DNA from: Vitis vinifera
Lineage: Eukaryota > Streptophyta > Magnoliopsida > Vitales > Vitaceae
Assembly: GCF_030704535.1 (NCBI RefSeq)
Contig: NC_081817.1
Location: 28,583,001-28,647,000 of the forward strand
DNA length: 64,000 bases
Reading direction: 5' to 3'
In this document: piece after piece, positions 12,471 to 24,700 of the stretch
Layout: every line of letters starts with the position of its first letter
Numbering within the stretch: the stretch's first letter is position 1
Made by a program: the position numbers and the translations under genes
The notes under the pieces: model-generated
What the model was told of the DNA's origin: nothing
The model's input: the letters and a program-made list of their open reading frames with translations, nothing else
Databases searched by the model: none

Positions 12471-12979
12471 TATGCCCTGTCAAGATGGAGTTTTCGAAGA
12501 GAACACTAATCTTGATGCATAAATCTTGCCGTCATTGTTGAGATAAAGGTTTAGTCAAGACATTTGCTAGTTGATCATTAAAGCTAAAATGGGAGACATG
12601 TAGTTAACCTTGTACGTTGAACTTTATTGCGAACAAAGTGGAAATTGTTCTCAATATGTTTTATGCGAGAGTAGGAGATTGGATTTGCACAAAGATGGGT
12701 AGTGTTGACATTGTCGTAATAAATGGTCAATAGAACATTGAGAGTGATGTCGAGTTCGATGAGAAGTGATTGGATTCAGTTGAGCTCAGTTGCTATAGAG
12801 GCAACCACCCTATATTTAGTCTTTGTTGAGGACCTAGCAATAGAGCGCTACTTCTTAGAGCTCTAGGAAATAACATTGGACCTAAGGAAAATGACAGGCG
12901 TTGAAGGATGTTCTATCATTTGTATTACCAGCCCAATTGGCATTGGAGAAAGCATGTTGTGACATTAGAGAGTTCTTAT

Positions 12980-13760
12980 TAATGTTTTCAAAACCTAACC
13001 AATCATTAAATCGGAAAAGTTATCAATTTACGATTATTCAATGGTCAAGTTGGTGGTTGAATCATAGTCGAACTGGTGACGTCATAAATATATAATTTAT
13101 ATACTATTAAAATTAAACTTAATTATAAAATTTTAAAATATATAAATAAATAAATTAAAAATCAATAATACTAATTTTTTATTTTTGATATTATCAAATT
13201 AAATCATGCATAAGTATAAAAGTATTAATATTTTAAATTTTATTAAATAAAATATGTACAATATTTAAATGTGAATATATTGAAAATGAAAGAAAGTTCA
13301 ATTATTTAACTTTGACTAATTTTATAATTTTAAAAAAATTATTTTTATTTAATATTATAACTTTTTTTTTTATTTATAAAAGAACATATTTTCTTTTGTT
13401 TGTTATATTAAGCATAAAAAAAAGTGTGGGTGAGTGGTGCCTTATGTCAGCTTCTTAACTTGAGGTCTAACGTTCAAACCCTTTTGGGTGGATTTGTGGC
13501 TCTATAACGGATATGGGCTATAGAGATGAGCTTTTGCCAAAATTCTATTAAATGTGAAAGGTAGGCCTGAATGATATAAAGAGCAAGGAATAGGACATTG
13601 GATCGTTCAGTTATTCAATCATCCGGTTTACTAGTCCGATTGTTGGTTTAGGTAGTTCATGGCTAATCCAATGGCTAGGCGGTTCAATTGAGGGAACCAG
13701 ACCGGAAATGCCGCAATTGGTGTTTGGATCGACCGATCTAGTATGGTTTTCAAAACATTG
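12980..13760. mobile_element. Non-autonomous hAT-like DNA transposon nested in the Copia
   Basis: The 8-bp sequence GTTCTTAT directly flanks both sides (12972-12979 and 13761-13768), the length expected for hAT target duplications. The left end TAATGTTTTCAAAACC and the reverse complement of the right end CAATGTTTTGAAAACC form a 16-bp imperfect inverted repeat. The 781-bp interior is AT-rich, encodes nothing, and has a tRNA-like B-box word (GTTCAAACCC near 13472), so a SINE may be embedded at about 13425-13565. It interrupts the Copia RT/RNase H region and is therefore younger than the Copia insertion. Confidence 0.75.
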
Positions 13761-16700
13761 GTTCTTATGAAAATAAATACCATGAGTGATTGTGCCTCAA
13801 AGATAATGCAATGAACTATTAGAGAAGTGTTGTCAACCAATACTAACACGTTGCTTGGAGATATTGGTGTCGACATATCATTGGTGTTGTCCATTTTGGC
13901 TATACTAAGAAGATCCTAGATATACTTGTGTTGAGAGAGAAGGATGTCAATAAGTGTTGGAAGAACCTTGATGCCAAGAAAGTAAAAAAGAACACCAAGA
14001 TATTTGATGGAGAACTTAGACGCTAATTGAGTAACAACCCGTTGAACAGTGATGAGGTTGCTACTTATAATGATAAGATCGATCATCTACATAGACTAAC
14101 ATAAAAAATGTGAGATGATTTTGCCGAAAAAGAAATGAAGAAGTGTTAGAGCGAGAATTGACAAACCTATTGGAGATAAAGAATTGTTGTAATTCATGGT
14201 GCCAAGCATGAGGTGATTGTTTGAGTCCGTAAAGTACCTTTTTAAGATAACACGCATATGATGGTTGTTTGAGATCAACAAACCCAGACGATTGACTCAT
14301 AAAAACATCCTTGTTGAGGTGCTCATGAAGAAAGACATTGTTGACATTAAGTTGGTGAAGTGGCCGACTATGTTGGATGACAAGATTAAGAATTAAATGT
14401 ACTATAGTTGGTTTGATCACCAGTCTAAAAATCTCTTGATAATCAATGCCTAGTTGCTAATGAAAACCTTTAACCACAAGGCGGGCTATGTAGTGATCAA
14501 TTGAGACATCAGGGTGGCACTTGATTTTGAATACCTATTTGTAGCCAACAAGGTTTTGTAAGGTATGTGGAGGAACAAGTCCTTAGGTACCATTTTTTAT
14601 GAGTGCAGTGAACTCTACAGACATTGCTTTACACTATTTGGGTGATTTAAGGGCTTAGGTAACACTAGTGAGTTCAATGTGTAGGTTTGGTAAGGGTGCA
14701 TTGAGCATAATAGATTTAGGATTGGGTTTGAAAATATTGTATTTGGACCTTATTTACATGGGGTGGGTTATATGTTCCAAAGGTGATGGAATATGTGTAT
14801 GGATTTGCATGGGATTAGATTAGGGGGAGGGAGAGAGGGAGGGAACAAGCGAGGGTTGAGGTGGGTTGGAAAACAAGAGAGAGGGTGAATGAAAAGAATC
14901 TAATATAGAAGACGTATCGTATAGGGAAAAAACAACAAGCAATCTAGATGAAGAGGTCCCAATTATGGCCGAGTCATTGTTACCATTTATTGTTGTGGAG
15001 ATGAAGTTGTTTGGGAGGGAAGACATGGGAATAAGTTGGAAAGGGATCCATGAGTGAATTGTGATAGAATTGGGGCGCAAAAGGTCAAGAATGAGATGAT
15101 GACATTAAAAAACATCCTTGAAAAATATGACATGATGAGAAATGTAGGTTTTTTGTTCTTTGGGATCAAAACAACAATATGCACTTTGTGAGAGAGAATG
15201 ACCAAGAAAAATACATGGCACAAACTTGGGTTCAAGATTATGGGAAATGTAAGGTTGAAACCATGGATAACATAGGCAACCAAAGACCTAGTGTTTGGAA
15301 AGATTATGAGGGTGACGAAAAAGTGTTTCAAAGGTGAAAAACATTGAGAAATTGACCTTAGACTTGCAATTGATTAAGTAGACAATTGTTTCAAATGCAT
15401 AGGGCCAATAGGTGATCGAAATGGAGGCTTGATGGAGAAAGGTGAAGGTTGTTTCAACAAAATGATGATGACATTTTTCAAAGAATCGGTTATGTTTAAG
15501 AGTGTGAGGTGGTGTTGTAAGATGAGAGAGCATTGGTGGATAAGAAATTTTTTAGAGCAGTGTATTCATCACCATTTTCAGTATATAAGGTGATAATATA
15601 TTTTTCAAAGATTTTTTCAACTATGGCTTTGAAACGAATAAACATGTTATAAACATCATATTTACAATTTAGTGGGTAAAACCAAATGTAACAAGTAAAA
15701 TTATCAACAAAAATGATGTAGTACTTTAGATGATCATGAGAGTAAATATGAGAACTCCAAACATCAGAAAACACTAGTTCTAATGGCGCAAAACCAATAA
15801 GTGTTGAATAATAAAAAAAAAACAATTTGTGTGCTTTATTGAAATGGCAAGAATTACATGAAAAATTGGATTTAATAGAAGAAGAGAAATCAAGACAATA
15901 AGAAGAAACTAAATAGTTCAAAATGCAAAAGAATGGATAATCGACATGAGCATGCCATTTGGAGATAAGTGCTTTGATGGTGGAGAAGGTAAGTAGTGGA
16001 GGTGTGACTGAACTTGATTAGGGTCACTCATAAATGTCATTTTTAGTTCGTCCTTGTAGAAGCATTACCCCTATGTGACAATCCTTCACATAAAAACAAT
16101 TATATAAGAACTCAATAAAAACATTGGTATGAAGACAAAATTTAGACACAAAGATTAAATTCTTTTTCATAGTAGGAACATAAAAGAAATTAGTAAGATT
16201 AAATTCTTTTTCATAGTAGGAACACAAAAGACATCAATAAGAATAAAAAGTTTAGAGTGGGAAGAAACAAGAGTGGTGGATCATGTGTGTGTGATTTGAA
16301 GACCTATATTGTCACCAATGAGAATGACATCATTGCCAGAATGGATGTCATGAGTGAATAGATTTTAGAAATCAACAGTGACATGGTGAGAGACACCAGA
16401 ATCTATAAGCCAAGCAAGTGTAGTGGTGGGAAGGGCAACAAAGTGTGCATTAGGGGGGGTAGGTTCGAGCTGGTGAGTGGGGTTTTAGGGCATGTATTTG
16501 AAAGTGGAGCAATGTTTGGAAGAGTGTCCTTGATGGTTGCACAATTGACGTTTGTCAAGGTAAGGACAAGGTTGGTAAGTGGTAGGCAGGTTGGTAGGAA
16601 GAGTGGGGTGATGGTTTTGATAAATGGGTAAACAACATTGATTTGGATAGAGGGGTGAATGACTTTGGTTTGGATAGAAGGGCGGGCAACTTTGGTTAAT

Positions 16701-17556
16701 TGAGTTTTGAGGATGATAGGAAGGTGGTCGATGATGGTTGTGGGGTTTGGGTTTCTGAAGGTGGTTTGAAGGTAGAGTAGGAGCTAATAGGTGTCTTGGA
16801 AAAGTTCTCCACTTCATATTTGAAATGTGTTTCATGATTAAGGAACTTCTCATGTAATTCGTCAAAGATGATTGGACTTTAATGAACATGAAGGGTGGAA
16901 CAAAGATCCTTGTAGTCATCATCTAGACCACCAAGGATTTGTGAGATAAAATCTTTATAATTTGGTGGAGTGTTGAACATAGTGAGTTTGTTAAAAATGG
17001 TTCCGATAAACTCCAAATATTATGCGATTGATTGAATGCCTTTGGTGAGGAGTCAAAGTTGCCATTTGAATGTAGTGAGTCGACCATGTGATGGTTTGGT
17101 ATAGGTGTTAGCCAAAGTTGTTCAAGCCTCATGGGAGGTTTGTGTGGATGTGATGAACGAAATGAGAATGGGAGTAAGAGAAGCAACAATGACACTAAGG
17201 ATGAGTTGATCTTATGTAACTTGCAAGGAATATTTAGGATTTGTGGTGTTGTTGAGGATGAGAGGAGGATAGGAGCATGTTCCATCAATAAATCCCATTA
17301 AATTATAACTAATAAGGATGACATTGAATTGAAAACACCATGATGAGTAGTTTATTGAATTGAGTTTTAGAAAAAAGCTGGGTAGCCATATTGATTGATA
17401 CGAAAGGTGAAAGATTGCCATAACGGTTGAGAATGGAGGGACATATTTGAGGAGAAAGAGATGTGTTTGAAGAAATAGGAGAGAAAGATTGATTTTGTGT
17501 GGTTTCAACTATTTAAGAAATTTTGTTTGTGAGAGCTTATAGATGCTTTGATACCA

Positions 17557-17865
17557 TAAAGCAAATACAAGAAGAGAAAGAAACTATGAAATGGTTTCTA
17601 ACTTTCATTGATGAAGTTTTTGTACAATATATATTTGTCCTAGTATATGGCGAAATTAAAACTACTAAAAATAAGAAAAAGAAATTAACTAAAACAAAGG
17701 ATATACTAATTATAATCAACCATAAAAAATATGGATTAAAAACTAATTAAAATAAAATATATATACACTATCAAAAATAAGAAAATGAAACTAACTAAAA
17801 TAAAGGATATATTAATTACAATCTCATGATTTTCATATTTGATTGACGTTCCTTCTCCTTATTAA
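17557..17865 (-). repeat. 5' LTR of the Copia fossil, with an internal duplication
   Basis: Partner of the LTR at 12272-12470. It contains two copies of a segment reading approximately AATAAGAAAA.GAAA.TAACTAAAA.AAAGGATAT.TTAATTA (about 17660-17715 and 17770-17822). This explains why it is roughly 100 bp longer than the other LTR. Confidence 0.75.
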
Positions 17866-17869
17866 ATAT

Positions 17870-18600
17870 ATATATTCAAAAAGTAAATCTATAAATAGAT
17901 TCGTGATGTCGGACATAGATACTATAAAAAATATGTTTTTTAATTATTTAATCAACACGTAAAAAAATTATCGAGCTAATAAACAAAAAGGTAAGCTTGA
18001 TTTAGGATTACAGTTTGTCTCATTTCCTAAAATTTTTAATTTTAAATTGATATCAATCATTAACTAAATAGTTTAGTTAATGTCTTAACTTTTAAGGTTA
18101 GATTATTTATACTATGACTCTAGGAAATTTGTTTTCAAAGAAATGTGTTTAATTTTTTAAAATACTTAAAAAGCAAGTAATATAATAACTCTGAGGGGTA
18201 GATCAGTTGGTTCGACCTTGAGTTTGCTCCAATCAGTCGAGGCGCACGTAAGTTGACACAATCCTTGTGATAATTTTATCACATTTTTTCTTAGGGTTAG
18301 GTTATTGTATTGGAAGGTATTTTTTTCAATACCTACTTTTAAAGACCAAAATTAAAAATTCGAGAAAATTTCATCCTTAGTTTGAATGACCAAAATTGAA
18401 AATATGTTTGGTATCACTTTATTGTTGATTTTCAACCCATTTTTAGTTGAGTAAAGTGGAATTTACTCCAAAATTTTAAATATTCACATATTTTCTTGGA
18501 AACCAAACAAGAGAGTAGAAAATTTGAGAATGGCAAATGAGAAAACCGTTAAAAAGGGTCCACACAAACCGTTGGAACTTTCCCTCGCACTTTCCAAACT
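17870..18600. other. Spacer upstream of the RABA4 gene
   Basis: AT-rich, without a gene. Near 18195-18260 the text GGGTAGATCAGTTGGTTCGA followed by CAGTCGAGGCGCACG is weakly tRNA-like and could be a SINE remnant. Nothing else stands out. Confidence 0.35.
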
Positions 18601-18623
18601 GGCAAACTCCAAAAGCAGTATGG

Positions 18624-18632
18624 TATATATAA
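18624..18632 (+). promoter_or_regulatory. TATA box of the RABA4 gene
   Basis: TATATATAA lies about 147 bp upstream of the start codon in otherwise mixed sequence. That is a suitable position for a core promoter with a leader of roughly 115 nt. Confidence 0.6.
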
Positions 18633-18707
18633 CGCACAATACACGCCCACTCAAATGTCAACTGCCAATACTTGATTCCCATTTTTCTCTTCTACTTTTC
18701 TTCCAAA

Positions 18708-18720
18708 AACCCTAACCCTA
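18708..18720 (+). promoter_or_regulatory. Telo-box in the RABA4 leader
   Basis: AAACCCTAACCCTA carries the plant telo-box AAACCCTAA. This element is commonly found in leaders or just downstream of the start site in genes active in dividing or growing cells. Confidence 0.5.
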
Positions 18721-18778
18721 GCAGCACCATCTGATTTGGTCACTGCTTGGTTCGATTTCTTCTTTGGTTTTTTGGAAG

Positions 18779-21700
18779 ATGTCGAATTTTTACAAGGGAG
18801 ATTACAGTCAGAAGATCGACTACGTGTTCAAGGTGGTGTTGATCGGAGACTCTGCGGTGGGAAAATCGCAGCTCTTGGCGCGGTTTGCTCGGAACGAGTT
18901 TAATTTGGACTCCAAAGCTACGATTGGGGTTGAATTCCAGACCAAAACGCTTGTTATAGATCACAAGACCGTGAAGGCCCAGATTTGGGACACTGCTGGG
19001 CAGGAAAGGTTTGTGCTTCGATTTCTTGTTTGGTTTAGTAATGGAGAACTGTTGAGTTTTTGATCTGTGATGGCTGTTTTTCGTTTGATTGTGTTGAATT
19101 TTGGGCTATTTTTGGCGGTGTGATATGGTTTATCTACGCTTGATGAGGATAAGCGTGAGTTTCGGATAATTCCATAATTCATGATGTTTTCTCCTCTTCT
19201 GGTCCTCAGGATCTAGATTGGGTAAGTTGTTTGTAGCTCTTCTATTGATTTGTAGCTGATGGGTTGTTTTGGTAACTGGGCACTTTAGGAGGTTCTAGTC
19301 CATCCAACTTGATTTAGACTAGTTAATTTTGAATTTAAAAATTTTGCCAACAGAAATACATTGTAGGATTTGGGTACACGATGGATATCATACTCTCTAC
19401 CCTCCCTCACTTGTAGGATTTGGGTTCACGTGTAGCCTCTTTTTTTTTTTTTTTTTTTTTTTGTTGGGGGCTGACAGGTGGGCTTGATAAAGGTATGGTG
19501 GTTAGGTTTGAACACATGACCTCCCGCCAAAGATGCACGGATACCATATTGAATTATCAATTTTCCTAAAAACTTAAGTTCATAGGATTTGGGTTCACAA
19601 TGTATATATCACTCTCCAACAGTTTCATTGTCAGTTACCAATGTGACTTTTTGTAGAATTTCTGTACAATTGAAGGGTATTTTTATGGATAAGTGCATTT
19701 GAAAATCCAGAGGTTGAAATTTATTGTTTCTGTGGGCAAGGCTAAACAAGTTTAAGTGCCAGTGGCAAGGCAAGATTGGGTGGGATTACAGGAATGCAGA
19801 CAGGTAGTACCGACTGGGAACTGAGTAAAAAATGAGTTTAGATTGTTTAGCCATGTTTGTTAGAAACAAATTCACCAGTATAGGGTAACAAGATAGTGTA
19901 GGTGAGTGAAAAAGTATACAAGGATGAGGGAAGACCAAAGGAGATGTGGATTGAGGTATCCAGAGAATAAGCATGTTCACTTATAGTTTGATAGAAAGTA
20001 TGACCCTAGATAGAGTAGAATGACAAAAGAGTATCCATGTGGCTGACCCTAAATCCTTTTGTTAATTCTCCTTGTGAAATTGGTGGATGCATATTGTAGA
20101 AACAGTTACCAACAATGTGTCCTTTTCTTGATTTCTTTCTAAATAACTCAACTTAAAGGACTGCATAATTAGCTCATAAAGAGTTCCTTAGCTGAATGTT
20201 TCTTTACCTTTTATCTTGTATAAAAGACATTGACAGAAGTACCATCTGTTCTCAGTAATATCATTTACAACCATGGGTATTATAACCTTCCAAGTTGATG
20301 AGGAACCCTTTCGAGTTGAATGGATACATTTTTAATTTTGAATGGACTTTACACTATTCTTTTGCTTGCAGCAGAGACTGTTCATCCATCTAGGGATGAC
20401 AACAAGATGGGGTTTTGGACTGGCCACCCTCATCTTGACTCCGTCCTGATTATTTGAACATATTTCCATCCCCATCCCAAAATCAATTAAAAGGTAGGGC
20501 AGGGCATGGCCGGTATGAGAAATTTTCCCATACCCACTCCACCCTGTTTAATTTTTAAATTTTTTTAAAGAATTTATCCCATGGGCCTGCTATCTCGGTT
20601 GGGGACCATCTGGGCCAAAGGCAGTCTAATAACATGGGCATAGGATCTGAAGAGGACTTGGGCCTAAAGATAGAAATGGAGTTCATCAAGTGTCAGGAGA
20701 AGGAGACTTGGGATAAGCAGATGCCGGCTCCCCAGTGCTCCATGGCTGAAAGAGAGATCGTGGATGAAGCCTTCAGGTACGGGTCCTATTCTAATCTAAG
20801 GGTTGGGGAATCCTCTTCTTCTTCTTCTCCTCTTTTTGGTCGGACTCCGGTGAGGGAGCCTTGCGACCATTCTGGGGTTTTAAGGGTGAGCCGCCAGAGA
20901 GAAAACATGGTAGAAGGTGCAGCTACAGGGGGGGATATAGCGAGGAGAGAGGGTTGTTGGGACTTGGTTGCGATTGACTGTGAGGCCCTAAAGGTTCAAA
21001 ACCCGGATTGGACTCCAGCCATGTCTGGGCCCCAAGTTCAAAGGAGCGAGAAGGAGTCTGATTGGGAAGAAAGCAGCTTGGCCAAGTTTAGCAAGTTGTT
21101 GGGATTTTCAATAGAAGGTTTGGAGAGGGAGATTCTGGACTTCTTGTCCAAAATTAGGAAAAGACGAGAAAGGATACATAGCAAAGGGTTACTGGAGAAA
21201 ACAAAATTTGAGAGGGAACTCAAAAGGTTGGAATGCTCAGTCAAATACAAGGGGAAGGAAAAGAAGAACAGCCTGTTGAAAAGCAGAGGGGGTCAATTAC
21301 TGTTGGGTTAATGAATCTCAAGCTGATGAGTTGGAATGTGAGGGGTGCAAATGACGTTAATAAAAGAAGAATTATTAAGTTTGTGGTTAGAAAACAAAAG
21401 GTGGATTTGATGTGTATCCAGGAGACAAAAATCCAGTCAATGACTGATGGGGTGGTGAAAAGTTTAGGGGTGGGGAGATTCTTAGATTGGAGAACTCTTG
21501 AAGCTGCTAGAGCAGCTGGAGGGGTGTTGGTTTGTTGGGATAAAAGGTCCTTGGAATTGCTGGAGTGGGAGGAGGGCCAATTCTCAGTTTCTTGTAAATT
21601 TAGGACTGTGGAAAATGGGACAGTTCGGGTTTTTACGGGTGTATATGGCCCCTTCAACAAAAAGGATAGGGAGTGTCTTTGGGATGAGCTTGGAGCAGTC

Positions 21701-24700
21701 AGAGGCCTTTGGGGTGACCCATGGTGTGTAGGGGGTGATTTTAATGTTATCCTCGCTCAAGGGGAGAGAAGCAGGCAAGGGAGGGTGACCCCAGCTATGA
21801 GGAGGTTTGCTCAGGTTATGGATGACCTGGAGCTTATTGACCTCCCCCTTCAAGGGGGCTCTTTCACGTGGAGTGGGGGGCTTTATAATCAAGCCTGGGC
21901 CAGGCTAGATAGATTTTTGGTATTTCCCAGATGGCTTGATCAGTTCAGCAATGTGACTCAGAAGAGATTATCTCGACCTATCTCAGATCATTTTCCAATC
22001 ACAATCGAGGGGGGTGGTAAAAGAAGAGGCCCTTCACCTTTCAGGTTTGAGAACATGTGGCTGAGAGTGGAAGGATTTAAGGACCTTTTGAGGAGTTGGT
22101 GGCAGGGGATGGTGGTCAGTGGTAGGGCTAGCTATAAGTTGGCAACAAAGCTGAAGGGGATGAAGCAAAACTTAAAAATCTGGAACAGGGAGGTGTTTGG
22201 GAACTTGGAGAGTAATAAATTGGCTGCCTTACAGCAAGTGGATTATTGGGACCAAGTGGAAAGTGAGAGGAGGCTGTCTGAGGAGGAATTTTCCAGTAAG
22301 AAAGAAGCGAAAGAAGGCTATGCTAAATGGGTCAAGATGGATGAGATCCACTGGCGACAACTATCAAGGGAGTTGTGGCTAAGAGAAGGGGATAAAAATA
22401 CGGGGTATTTTCATCGAATGGCAAATGCGCACCGAAGAAGGCATACAATGGAAAGAGTAAAAATCAGTGGGGTCTGGCTGTCAGAGGAGCGTACAGTGAG
22501 GACCGGAATTGTTGACGCCTTTCATCGGTTATTAACGGAAGACTCGGAGTGGAAGGCAGACATAGGGGGTGTCAATTTGAATCGGATTAGCCAGCAAGAG
22601 GCGAACATCTTGGAGCTGCCATTCATGGAAGAGGAGGTCCATTCGGCTCTAAGGGACATGAATGGGGACAAGGCTCCAGGTCTGGACGGCTTTACGGGAG
22701 CTTTTTGGCAATTCTGTTGGGAGTTTGTGAAGGAGGAGGTTATGGAGATGTTCAAGGAATTCCATGAGCATAATACTTTCCTCAAGAGTCTCAATGCCAC
22801 GTTTTTGGTTCTGATCCCCAAGAAAGGAGGAGCGGAGGAGCTGGGGGACTTCAGGCCGATCAGTCTGTTGGGAGGATTATACAAACTCTTGGCTAAGGTG
22901 CTGGCCAATAGGATTAAAAACGTGATTGGTGGAGTGATTTCCTCAGACCAGAACGCGTTTGTCTCGGGTAGGCAGATTTTGGATGCGTCTCTAATCGCAA
23001 ATGAGGTGATTGACTCATGGAAAAAAGAGGGAAAGAAGGGCCTGATCTGTAAGCTAGATATTGAAAAGGCGTACGACAGCGTCAATTGGCAATTTTTGAT
23101 GAGGGTAATGGAGAAAATGGGCTTTGGGACTAAGTGGAGGGAGTGGATATGGAGCTGCATATCGACTGCCAAGTTCTCAGTTTTAGTAAATGGGGAGCCA
23201 GCCGGGTTTTTCCCTAGCTCTAAGGGGCTTTGGCAAGGCGACCCTCTATCCCCATATTTGTTTATCATGGGAATGGAGGTGCCGAGTGCTCTTCTTCGGA
23301 GGGCTGTGGAAGGGGGCTGCGTCATGGGATGTAGAATACAGAGGGGTAGGGGGCAGGCTATTAGTATCTCTCACCTTCTTTTTGCGGACGATGCAATAGT
23401 TTTCTGTGAAGCTAAGAAAGAAGATATGACTTTTTTGAGTTGGACCTTATGCTGGTTTGAAGCCGCTTCTGGGCTGAGGATTAATTTGGCCAAGAGCGAA
23501 ATTATTCCAGTGGGGGAGGTGGATGAGATCCTTGAGATGGCTGTGGAGCTGGGCTGCAAGGTGGGTCAGCTGCCTTCAACCTACCTGGGGCTGCACCTGG
23601 GCGCGCCTAATAAAGCGGGGTATGTGTGGGATGGGGTGGAAGAACGGATGAGGTGGAAACTAGCCCTATGGAAGCGGCAATACTTGTCTAAGGGTGGTAG
23701 AATCACCCTCATAAAGAGCACACTGGCTAGCATGCCATTATACCGGCTGTCCCTATTCCGTATGCCTAAGGGAGTGGCGAGAAGACTTGAAAAACTGCAA
23801 AGAGACTTCTTGTGGGGAGGGGGAAGCACGGGAAGAAAAGCACACCTAGTCAGTTGGGAGAAGGTGTGTGTGAGCAAAGAGAAGGGGGGGCTTGGCTTGA
23901 GGAAAATAGTCCAGTTGAACAAAGCCCTTCTTGGAAAATGGGTTTGGAGATTTGCTCGTGCCAAGGATGAAATGTGGAAACGTGTTCTTGTGGCAAAATA
24001 CGGGCAAGAGGAATTTGGGTGGAGAACTAAAAAAGCAAATGGGGCATTTGGGGTTGGGCTTTGGAAGGAGATTATGAAAGAAGCAGATTGGTGTTGGAAC
24101 AATATGACTCTTAAGGTGGGAAAAGGCACCAAAATCAGGTTTTGGAAGGACACTTGGTGCGGGGATGTGGAGCTGGCCCGGAGATTCCCTCAACTCTTCA
24201 ATGTGGTTGCCTAAAAAAGTGCCACTGTGGGGGAATTATGGGACCAGAATGCTGGCCAAGGAGGTTGGAACCTAAGGTTTTTTAGAAGCTTCAATGATTG
24301 GGAGCTGGCCTTGGTTGACGAATTGTTGCAAATCCTAAGGAATCAAAGAATTACTTTGGAGGAGGATTTGGCCTTGTGGAAGGGGGGGAAAAATGGGAAG
24401 TTTGGTGTCAAGGATGCGTATGGACTATTGACCAGCCATAGTACATCTCTGTTCCCCAAAAAGGGCATTTGGGTGGAGAATGTGCCTTCCAAGTTAGCGT
24501 TTTTTGCGTGGGAAGCTACTTGGGGGAGGATCCTTACTATTGATAGGCTTCAAAAGAGAGGATGACAAATCCCTAACCGGTGTTATTTATGTGGTAGTGA
24601 AGAGGAAAATGTTAATCATCTTCTTATACATTGTACAGTGGCTAGTGTGTTGTGGAGGATGGTTCTTAGCCTGTTTAGAGCCCAGTGGGTCTTTCCAGAA

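Larger units (their letters stand above)
12272..17865 (-). mobile_element. Broken Copia (Ty1) LTR retrotransposon, fossil
   Basis: A Copia element on the minus strand, about 4.8 kb of its own sequence plus a 0.8 kb nested insertion. In order on the minus strand: 5' LTR (about 17557-17865), a methionine-tRNA-type primer binding site reading TGGTATCAAAGC next to it, gag (about 16.5-17.5 kb, UBN2-type text such as KLNSINYSSW and a CCHC-like knuckle), integrase core (about 15.3-15.95 kb), reverse transcriptase (about 14.0-14.4 kb, with YGLKQSPHAW and YVDD), RNase H remnants, and 3' LTR (about 12272-12470). The order gag-integrase-RT identifies Copia. It is broken in many places and not functional. 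LTR divergence is visible by eye, so the insertion is not recent. Confidence 0.9.

Noticed and set aside
16383-16631. Plus-strand open frame rich in Gly/Val over the Copia element
   Set aside because: Antisense shadow of the gag region on the minus strand.
22522-23325. Long antisense frame over the LINE (267 codons)
   Set aside because: The plus strand carries the reverse transcriptase; the antisense frame has no motif and reflects codon bias of ORF2.
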